DNA from: Bacillus pumilus | GTDB lineage: Bacteria; Bacillota; Bacilli; Bacillales; Bacillaceae | Direction of reading: 5' to 3' | Length of the DNA stretch: 49,403 nt | Assembly (NCBI RefSeq): GCF_002744245.1 | Contig: NZ_NKHG01000024.1 | Coordinates: 1 to 49,403, forward strand | Part shown: piece by piece, positions 44,383 to 49,403 of the stretch | How positions within the stretch are numbered: the stretch's first letter is position 1 | Layout: every line of letters starts with the position of its first letter | Notes under the pieces: generated by a model | What the model saw: the letters and a program-made list of their open reading frames with translations, nothing else | Told to the model about the DNA's origin: nothing | Database searches by the model: none | Program-made: the position numbers and the translations under genes

Positions 44383-44743
44383 TTATCGCGCGCTGTTTTT
44401 CCAGTTTGTGGAATTATCAAAGACTCCTTTTGTGATATGGGTGCCTCTGTTGTATGAAGAACCTCCGTATACTCCATTCGCATAACCGCAAGAGAGCATG
44501 GGCCGCGTGAACTGCTTTGCTCAAATACAGGTGAACCGCTTTGCCTTCCGTAAGTGTCCATCGCAAATTGCAGTTTGTAAGTTTCTGATACGCGATCGTT
44601 CCAGAATGCTGCCACTGTGCGCTCGATGGTGTGTCACCTGGATATCCGCTGCCGGTCACGCTTGTCCCAACGAGGGATGAAGTGGTGTATGATGATCCAA
44701 AATAACCGGCGGTGTTGCCAATTGGCTCACTGAGTTCGATGGC
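44383..44743 (-). pseudogene. Truncated glutamyl endopeptidase (V8/Mpr-like serine protease)
   Basis: Only the C-terminal about 117 codons remain, in three frames. They read GNTAGYFGSSYTTSSLVGTS and YPGDTPSSAQWQHSGTIAY, then SETYKLQFAMDTYGRQSGSP, then HANGVYGGSSYNRGTHITKG up to a TAA at 44383. This is the end of a Bacillus extracellular Glu-specific protease; the catalytic serine segment is GRQSGSPVF where GGQSGSPVF is usual. At least two frameshifts are present and the 5' part is missing. The break lies next to the 44748-44783 repeat, so the island's arrival probably destroyed it. Confidence 0.8.
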
Positions 44744-44747
44744 TCAA

Positions 44748-44783
44748 TTTTCTCGACAGCCTGAGGCAGGAGAGCATCTCCTG
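44748..44783. repeat. Right copy of the approximately 36-bp inverted repeat edging the chitin island
   Basis: TTTTCTCGACAGCCTGAGGC then the hairpin AGGCAGGAGA-GCA-TCTCCTGCCT (44764-44786). In reverse complement it matches 34656-34691. Confidence 0.6.
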
Positions 44784-44798
44784 CCTGTTTGTTTGGAA

Positions 44799-45113
44799 TC
44801 ATGCAAACAACTTTAGCCCAACCACACCAATCACGATCAGCAGCAGGCTAAGCATCCGAATCATGTTTTTCGGTTCTTTAAATAGAATCATATTAAACAG
44901 GACGGAGCCAGCGGTTCCAAGTCCAATCCAGACCGTATAGGCGACGGAAACTTGAACGGAAGAGAACGACGCGTATAAAAACAAGAAAGATAAGGCAAAA
45001 CCGCCGACAAATAGTACGCCGGATGTCATTTGTTTTTTCTTACTAAACATATTTAAGCCAATGGTCCCGCCGATTTCGCAGGCAGAGGCTAATAACACAA
45101 AAAACCAGCCCAT
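44799..45113 (-). CDS. Small multidrug resistance (SMR) subunit 2
   Basis: About 104 residues and four membrane helices with the SMR pattern: WFFVLLASACEIGGTIGLNM with the essential Glu in helix 1, then AYTVWIGLGTAGSVLFNMIL. SMR proteins expel cationic drugs or guanidinium-type metabolites in exchange for protons. Its ATG is two bases after the stop of the paired SMR gene, as in YkkCD and YvdSR heterodimers. Confidence 0.9.
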   Translation of the reverse strand: MGWFFVLLASACEIGGTIGLNMFSKKKQMTSGVLFVGGFALSFLFLYASFSSVQVSVAYTVWIGLGTAGSVLFNMILFKEPKNMIRMLSLLLIVIGVVGLKLFA

Positions 45114-45114
45114 G

Positions 45115-45459
45115 TTATACCACCTCTCCTTTCTCCTCATGTGCATCTCCATCGGACACTTTTAGTCCAATAATCCCGATGACCAAAATCCCCATAAACA
45201 CTAGCTTTTCAAATGAAAAAGATCCACCGAACAGCGCATAATCCATAATAGACGTACCGATTGTTCCAACTCCGGCAAACACGGCGTACACGGTTCCTGT
45301 CGGCAGCTTTTCACAGGCTTTCATTAAAAAATAAAAATCAATCGGGATGAGGCAGATAATGATCGCCCACTCCCACACAGCATCAGCTTTATTTAAACCA
45401 AACACCCATAGTAATTCGAATAAACAAGTGAGTGCGACATACATCCAGCTTTTCTTCAT
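45115..45459 (-). CDS. Small multidrug resistance (SMR) subunit 1
   Basis: About 114 residues and four helices: SWMYVALTCLFELLWVFGLN (Glu in helix 1), then GTVYAVFAGVGTIGTSIMDY. ATG 45459 follows GGGAGGGAATATC. It forms a likely heterodimer with the next gene and is controlled by the TetR gene upstream, whose operator lies at 45478-45490. The arrangement resembles B. subtilis yvdT-yvdS-yvdR. Confidence 0.9.
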   Translation of the reverse strand: MKKSWMYVALTCLFELLWVFGLNKADAVWEWAIIICLIPIDFYFLMKACEKLPTGTVYAVFAGVGTIGTSIMDYALFGGSFSFEKLVFMGILVIGIIGLKVSDGDAHEEKGEVV

Positions 45460-45477
45460 GATATTCCCTCCCAAAAC

Positions 45478-45490
45478 TGACGATTCGTCA
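45478..45490 (-). promoter_or_regulatory. TetR-type operator before the SMR pair
   Basis: TGACGATTCGTCA is a 13-base palindrome. The surrounding AAAACTGACGATTYGTCA recurs upstream of the tetR gene at 46158-46175. Confidence 0.68.
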
Positions 45491-45500
45491 TTTTGAAGCC

Positions 45501-45528
45501 AAAAAAGAGCGTACAGCATGTGCTGTAC
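45501..45528 (-). terminator. Terminator between tetR and the SMR pair
   Basis: GTACAGCA and TGCTGTAC pair closely, followed on the minus strand by GCTCTTTTTT. Readthrough or a separate promoter must feed the SMR genes. Confidence 0.7.
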
Positions 45529-45534
45529 TATGTG

Positions 45535-46113
45535 CTAAGGTGTCTCTATACCAAGTGCGTAAAGGAGAAATTGCTTGACCTCATGTTTTTGAATGAGAAC
45601 CTCTTCTGTATCTGTTTCTGTAAATAAATACATTTGCTCAGCTGATGATTCAAGTAAACCGATGAGAAATTTCGCAGCGTAATGACAATTTAAATTCGTG
45701 CGTACTCTTTGGTCCCGCTTTGCTTTTTCTAAAAAAGCGGCTACCCATTTGTAGAGCGGCTCATAAATATCTTCCCATTCCTTCAAATGCTCGGTTGCGG
45801 CTAAACCTGAATAGGTAAGGGCAAGGACATCACGGTATTGTCTCGTAAAAGAGAAGATGAATTCAACAAGTGCTTCTGCTTGATCGAGTACATCCGCATG
45901 CTGAGTTAATTCCTTTTCGATTGCAGGTACCATCTGTGAGATAAGATGCTCTGCGATGGCAGGCATGACAGACAGCTTTGAAGGAAAATATAAATAATAC
46001 GTTCCTTGCGCCACCCCTGCTGCTTTCACAATATCTGAAATGGTCGTCTTTTCAATTCCTTTTTCTTTAAACGCGTCAATGGCAGCAAGCATAATCTTTT
46101 CTCGTTTCGACAT
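45535..46113 (-). CDS. TetR-family repressor of the SMR efflux pair
   Basis: 192 residues. The N-terminal helix-turn-helix is IMLAAIDAFKEKGIEKTTIS and VKAAGVAQGTYYLYFPSKLS. The C-terminal helical domain should bind the inducing drug (FIFSFTRQYRDVLALTYSGLA). ATG 46113 gives the usual family start (MSKREKIML); the ORF runs to 46176 through the operators. It is cotranscribed with, or just upstream of, the SMR pair. Confidence 0.9.
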   Translation of the reverse strand: MSKREKIMLAAIDAFKEKGIEKTTISDIVKAAGVAQGTYYLYFPSKLSVMPAIAEHLISQMVPAIEKELTQHADVLDQAEALVEFIFSFTRQYRDVLALTYSGLAATEHLKEWEDIYEPLYKWVAAFLEKAKRDQRVRTNLNCHYAAKFLIGLLESSAEQMYLFTETDTEEVLIQKHEVKQFLLYALGIETP

Positions 46114-46131
46114 ATGAACACCGACCTTAAA

Positions 46132-46176
46132 TGACTGAATGTCAGTCAGTTTAACGGAAAACTGACGATTTGTCAA
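46132..46176 (-). promoter_or_regulatory. tetR promoter with operators
   Basis: TTGACA (46176-46171), 17 bases, TAAACT (46153-46148) on the minus strand. TGACGATTTGTCA (46163-46175) overlaps the -35 and matches the SMR operator. A second palindrome, TGACTGAATGTCAGTCA, lies at 46132-46148 over the start site. Confidence 0.7.
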
Positions 46177-46285
46177 TATAGCATATCTTTCATTGATTGT
46201 GAGATTAAGTGATGAATAGATGCGGGCAGGCTTGAATAAGATGTAATATGGTCAAGCATCACGTGAGAAAGGGGCAGCTTCCTCT

Positions 46286-46834
46286 ATGACATCCAGCGCC
46301 ATGATTTCAATTGCTTATTTTCTTCTGCTTGTCCCGTTATATATGAGAATGAGATACAGACAGGCAAAAAAGCACAATCGCTTTATCTATTTGCGAACAG
46401 AAATGGTTCTTGGCTGTCTGTTTGTTTATACAAATATTTTATTCTATTTGACGGTCTTTCCGAATCGTTTTTCCGCACCTAGGGATCAGGTAAGTGTCAA
46501 TCTCATTCCTTTTCACTCAATTGATCAAAATCTTCACGCCTATCACCACGGCTATCCAAACCTCGTATTTTTAAATTTAGCAGGAAACATTCTTTTATTC
46601 GTGCCACTTGGTTTTTTCCTTTATCAAACCTTTCGGACAATGCGCTGGCAAAAGGCAGTGCTAGCCGGCTTTATCTTGTCAGCAATAATCGAAGTGCTTC
46701 AATGGATTTTCTCGCAATCTGGTATCATTACAAGAAGCAGCGATATTGATGATATCATCCTCAATACACTTGGCACAGCGCTGGGCTGTATCGTGTATCA
46801 GATGTATCGACGAAGGAAGGAGAAAACCAGGTGA
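46286..46834 (+). CDS. VanZ-like membrane protein
   Basis: 182 residues with five hydrophobic segments and VanZ-family motifs: NLIPFHSI, then FLNLAGNILLFVPLGFFL, SAIIEVLQWI and SSDIDDIILNTLGTALG. VanZ gives low-level teicoplanin resistance in enterococci; the role of the chromosomal Bacillus relatives is unclear. The start ATG follows GAAAGGGGCAGC. It overlaps the next gene by four bases. Confidence 0.88.
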   Translation: MTSSAMISIAYFLLLVPLYMRMRYRQAKKHNRFIYLRTEMVLGCLFVYTNILFYLTVFPNRFSAPRDQVSVNLIPFHSIDQNLHAYHHGYPNLVFLNLAGNILLFVPLGFFLYQTFRTMRWQKAVLAGFILSAIIEVLQWIFSQSGIITRSSDIDDIILNTLGTALGCIVYQMYRRRKEKTR

Positions 46835-47295
46835 AGCGAGTTTGTATGATTCCATGTGGTGCCAAGAAAATATGGGACGTGAATCCAGAGGCAGGAAGCC
46901 AGCCGGCGAACCTTGTTTACTTAAGTCCGCTGCATCAGCTTACGAAAAGCTATGCTCAAACATTCTTTTCAGACTGGCTTATTTTATCAGCGAAGCACGG
47001 ATTCTTAAACCCAGATGATATGGTTCATGAAAATTATGATGTGGCGTTTGGTACACCGCACGCTGAACAGATGACAGCAGAAGAGCTGAGTCATCAATTT
47101 CATGAAAAGAACCTCTACGCATATGATGAGCTTGTCATACTAGGTGGAAAGAAATATCGAAAAGTGATCGACCCTTTATTACCGCCGTATCAAAAAGCGA
47201 ATTATCCGCTGGCTCCATATAAAGGAATTGGTTATATGCTTCAGGCGTTAAAGAAAGCTGTTGAGACAAAAATAGAACTTCCGCCACATCTATAA
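46831..47295 (+). CDS. DUF6884-like protein
   Basis: 154 residues. CMIPCGAKKIWDVNPEAG with conserved cysteines near the start, WLILSAKHGFLNPDD in the middle and LVILGGKKYRKVI later match DUF6884-type proteins, whose role is not established. GTG 46831 overlaps the VanZ stop and follows GGAAGGAGAAAACC, so the two are coupled. Confidence 0.72.
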   Translation: MKRVCMIPCGAKKIWDVNPEAGSQPANLVYLSPLHQLTKSYAQTFFSDWLILSAKHGFLNPDDMVHENYDVAFGTPHAEQMTAEELSHQFHEKNLYAYDELVILGGKKYRKVIDPLLPPYQKANYPLAPYKGIGYMLQALKKAVETKIELPPHL

Positions 47296-47441
47296 TCAAT
47301 TCACATTTCCTAGTAAGCAGGGTTTTGATCATCAAAAAGAGAATAATTGAAGTAGCGATGTGAATGGTTTCATATCTTTTCGTCAGCCACTAGGATGTCC
47401 GCATCGCTCTTGAAGAAGTGGCTCAATGAAAAAGGGGGCGT

Positions 47442-48077
47442 ATGAACATGACAACCATCTATTTAGCTGGTGATTCAACTGTTTCATCTTACCCAGATCG
47501 TCCTGTTCAAGGAGGATGGGGAGAGTTTTTACACCGCTATACTGCAAGCGGCGTCAAAGTCGAGAATCGGGCGGTTGGAGGAAGAAGCTCAAAAACATTC
47601 ATTGAAGAAGGACGCCTTGATGACATATTGGCTGAGATTCAGCCAGGGGACTGGCTTTTCACACAAATGGGGCATAATGATGCTTCCAAGTCCAAGCCCG
47701 AGCGGCATACAGAGCCTTTTACAACGTATAAAAGTTATTTGTCTCAATATATTCATGGTGCCAGAGCAAAAGGAGCAACCCCGCTTTTATTAACCCCTGT
47801 AGGCCGTTTTAATGAAAAAGACGGGGAATATATCAATGATTTCCCTGATTACTGTGCCGCTATGAAAGAACTATCCGATGAAGAAGAGGTGCTTCTCGTT
47901 GATTTAAATACCGCAAGTCTTCAATTTTATAAAATTTCCGGCATAGAGAAAACGACCTCTTTCTTTATGCTATCGACAGGCATTGATGATCGCACACATT
48001 TTACAAAAGAAGGGGCAGATGCGATTGCAAGACTTGTCTCTCTTGAACTAAAGGACCTTGGTTTAACCATTGTGTGA
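47442..48077 (+). CDS. SGNH-hydrolase, rhamnogalacturonan acetylesterase-like
   Basis: 211 residues with the GDSL/SGNH blocks: IYLAGDSTVSSYPD (catalytic Ser), ENRAVGGRSSKTFI (Gly), FTQMGHNDASK (Asn) and GIDDRTHFTKEGAD (Asp-x-x-His). It resembles B. subtilis RhgT/YesY, which remove acetyl groups from pectin fragments. There is no signal peptide, so it acts in the cytoplasm on imported sugars. ATG 47442 follows AAAGGGGGC; a second ATG lies two codons on. It is a single-gene unit. Confidence 0.88.
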   Translation: MNMTTIYLAGDSTVSSYPDRPVQGGWGEFLHRYTASGVKVENRAVGGRSSKTFIEEGRLDDILAEIQPGDWLFTQMGHNDASKSKPERHTEPFTTYKSYLSQYIHGARAKGATPLLLTPVGRFNEKDGEYINDFPDYCAAMKELSDEEEVLLVDLNTASLQFYKISGIEKTTSFFMLSTGIDDRTHFTKEGADAIARLVSLELKDLGLTIV

Positions 48078-48083
48078 TGTATG

Positions 48084-48118
48084 ACAGGACGAGTGAGTGC
48101 TCGTCCTGTTCTTTTTTT
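48084..48118 (+). terminator. Intrinsic terminator of the esterase gene
   Basis: ACAGGACGAG and CTCGTCCTGT form a perfect 10-base stem followed by TCTTTTTTT. Confidence 0.93.
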
Positions 48119-48129
48119 GAAGAATGCTA

Positions 48130-48189
48130 TTGATTCCTTTCACCAGAGTAGACTACAATAGATACATATGATAATGAGAATCAATATCA
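48130..48189 (+). promoter_or_regulatory. Promoter with Fur box
   Basis: TTGATT, 18 bases, TACAAT, then two overlapping 7-1-7 Fur motifs in TGATAATGAGAATCA and TGAGAATCAATATCA (48169-48189), at the expected start of transcription. Iron should repress the flavoprotein gene. Confidence 0.75.
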
Positions 48190-48230
48190 CTTGTAAATAG
48201 ATCAATCAATGAAAAACTGGAGGGACTCAA

Positions 48231-49271
48231 ATGACAGATCAGCTTGAATTGTTTGACGTCACCATTATTGGCGGCGGTCCAGCAGGCATGTACACCGCCT
48301 TTTATAGTGGGATGAGGGATTTAAAGACGAAGGTACTTGAGTACAACGAAAGCCTTGGCGGAAAAGTCCTTCTTTATCCTGAAAAAGTCATTTGGGATGT
48401 GGGCGGATTACCGCCAACAAGAGGAGAACAGCTGATTCAGCAGCTGGAAACGCAGGCGAAAACATTTGAGCCAGAGATTGCGCTGAATCAAAAAATCACG
48501 CAATTTGAGCGCGTTGAGAATGGTCATATCTTGCTGACGGCTGAAAATGGCGACCGTCATTTGACCAAGACCCTCATATTAGCCATGGGTCACGGGATTC
48601 CTGTTCAACGAAAACTTGAAATCGAACATGCAGATCGTTATGAGGTGACAAACCTTTATTATACTGTTCAAGAGCTCCAGACATTTGCAGGGAAGCGAGT
48701 AGTCATCTCTGGAGGCGGAGACTCAGCTGTTGATTGGGCAAATGCCCTCGTTTCGATTGCTGAGAGTGTCACTGTTGTGCATCGCCGTGATATGTTTGGT
48801 GGACATGAGAAAAACGTCGCGAACATGAAGGCATCTTGTGCACGTATTTTAACACCGCATGAACTGACAGAGCTTCATGGTCAGGGAGACAAAATTGATG
48901 CGGTCACGATTCAACACTTAGAGACAGGTGACATTGAACGAATTGAAACAGATGCTGTCATCGTCAATCATGGCATGAAAGGTGATTTAAGTGTTCTATC
49001 AGAATGGGGACTGAAGCAGGGTGAATGGGGACTGATTGAGGTCAATGAAAAAATGGAAACCAATTTACCGGGTGTCTATGCGGTAGGCGACTTATGTACA
49101 CACAAAAGCAAAGTCCGTTTAATTGCCGGAACATTTGTCGACGGAGTAAACGCCCTGAATAGCGCGAAGCTTTACATTGAACCAGAAGCCGAAAAAGTGG
49201 CGTACGTTTCCTCACATAATGAACGGTTTAAAGAGAAGAACAAAGAATTACAAACAGCTGGAGCTCGTTAA
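48231..49271 (+). CDS. ycgT: YcgT-like ferredoxin/flavodoxin-NADP+ reductase (thioredoxin reductase-like)
   Basis: 346 residues. The FAD-binding motif is [19 protein letters not shown], the NADPH motif [14 protein letters not shown], and the C-terminal FAD loop VYAVGDLCT. It lacks the CxxC of true thioredoxin reductases, so it is of the YumC/YcgT ferredoxin-NADP reductase type. A Fur box upstream suggests a role in iron limitation, for example reducing iron-siderophore or flavodoxin. ATG 48231 follows CTGGAGGGACTCAA. Confidence 0.9.
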   Translation: MTDQLELFDVTIIGGGPAGMYTAFYSGMRDLKTKVLEYNESLGGKVLLYPEKVIWDVGGLPPTRGEQLIQQLETQAKTFEPEIALNQKITQFERVENGHILLTAENGDRHLTKTLILAMGHGIPVQRKLEIEHADRYEVTNLYYTVQELQTFAGKRVVISGGGDSAVDWANALVSIAESVTVVHRRDMFGGHEKNVANMKASCARILTPHELTELHGQGDKIDAVTIQHLETGDIERIETDAVIVNHGMKGDLSVLSEWGLKQGEWGLIEVNEKMETNLPGVYAVGDLCTHKSKVRLIAGTFVDGVNALNSAKLYIEPEAEKVAYVSSHNERFKEKNKELQTAGAR

Positions 49272-49290
49272 ATCATTCGAATAAAATAAC

Positions 49291-49322
49291 AAAAGTGCTG
49301 CCCGTATGTGGCAGCACTTTTT
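49291..49322 (+). terminator. Intrinsic terminator of the flavoprotein gene
   Basis: AAAAGTGCTGCC and GGCAGCACTTTT are a perfect 12-base stem with a 7-base loop. Confidence 0.93.
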
Positions 49323-49366
49323 ATATCCTGTTGTGCTAAGTGCCGCATTTTAAAGTTTGTTATTGA

Positions 49367-49392
49367 AAGGATGCCTTTTGAAGGGCATCCTT
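49367..49392. terminator. Hairpin near the window end
   Basis: AAGGATGCC and GGCATCCTT form a perfect 9-base stem. It may end a gene on the minus strand that lies beyond the window; no T-run is clear. Confidence 0.45.
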
Positions 49393-49403
49393 CAGATTGT
49401 TGA

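Noticed and set aside
1..49403. CRISPR arrays, tRNA and rRNA genes, prophage genes
   Set aside because: Looked for short regular repeats, cloverleaf-type sequences and phage structural genes; none were found. The only long tandem repeat is the T-box pair.

Overview
The window reads as a chromosomal segment of a Bacillus of the B. pumilus / B. safensis / B. altitudinis group. Gene order follows the B. subtilis yfkN-to-yfjO block (yfkN, yfkM, yfkK, yfkJ-I-H, yfkF, chaA/yfkE, yfkD, yfkC, yfkAB, yfjT, pdaA, corA/yfjQ, yfjP, yfjO). A tandem pair of secreted GH18 chitinases matches in size and layout the ChiS/ChiL pair known from B. pumilus. No tRNA, rRNA or CRISPR array was seen.

Layout. 0-13 kb: a two-module cell-wall nucleotidase (yfkN), stress protein yfkM, an AgcS amino-acid:Na+ symporter, the yfkJIH operon behind a sigma-B-type promoter, an MFS transporter, an OsmC-like protein, the Ca2+/H+ exchanger and yfkD. 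13.0-17.0 kb: an AT-rich, single-direction insert between yfkD and yfkC that encodes a circular bacteriocin resembling carnocyclin A, with its membrane maturation proteins, ABC ATPase, SpoIIM/DUF95-type protein and a small cationic putative immunity protein. 17-28 kb: backbone genes (yeeI, yfkC, yfkAB, pdaA, corA, yfjP, an rRNA methyltransferase). An intact IS3-family element (IS150-like) sits in the loop of the shared pdaA terminator. 28-34.7 kb: a DUF1835 protein, a threonyl-tRNA synthetase behind two tandem T-box leaders, and poorly characterised genes. 34.7-44.8 kb: a chitin-use island with a diacetylchitobiose-type PTS (IIB, IIA, IIC), a GH4 phospho-glycosidase, a GntR regulator, a ChbG deacetylase and two secreted chitinases. 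It is edged by an IS1182-type transposase remnant, a truncated glutamyl-endopeptidase pseudogene and an inverted approximately 36-bp repeat. 44.8-49.4 kb: a TetR/SMR efflux operon, a VanZ-like protein, a DUF6884-like protein, an SGNH esterase and a Fur-box-controlled flavoprotein.

How the parts work together. The chitin island is a full pathway: secreted chitinases release chitobiose, the PTS imports and phosphorylates it, ChbG deacetylates it and the GH4 enzyme cleaves it. A shared operator (ATTTGTTATGAYAAATT) lies both in the divergent PTS/GntR promoter region and over the start of the chitinase promoter, so the local GntR protein probably controls both. CcpA-type cre sites add carbon catabolite control.

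An unusual number of genes carry single-base or two-base frame lesions, mostly in short homopolymers: yfkN, yfkJ, yeeI, the DUF2716 gene, probably corA, and the YcdB-like gene. Some may be sequencing errors, so reads should be checked before these are called pseudogenes. The acetyltransferase, the protease fragment and the IS1182 remnant look truly decayed.
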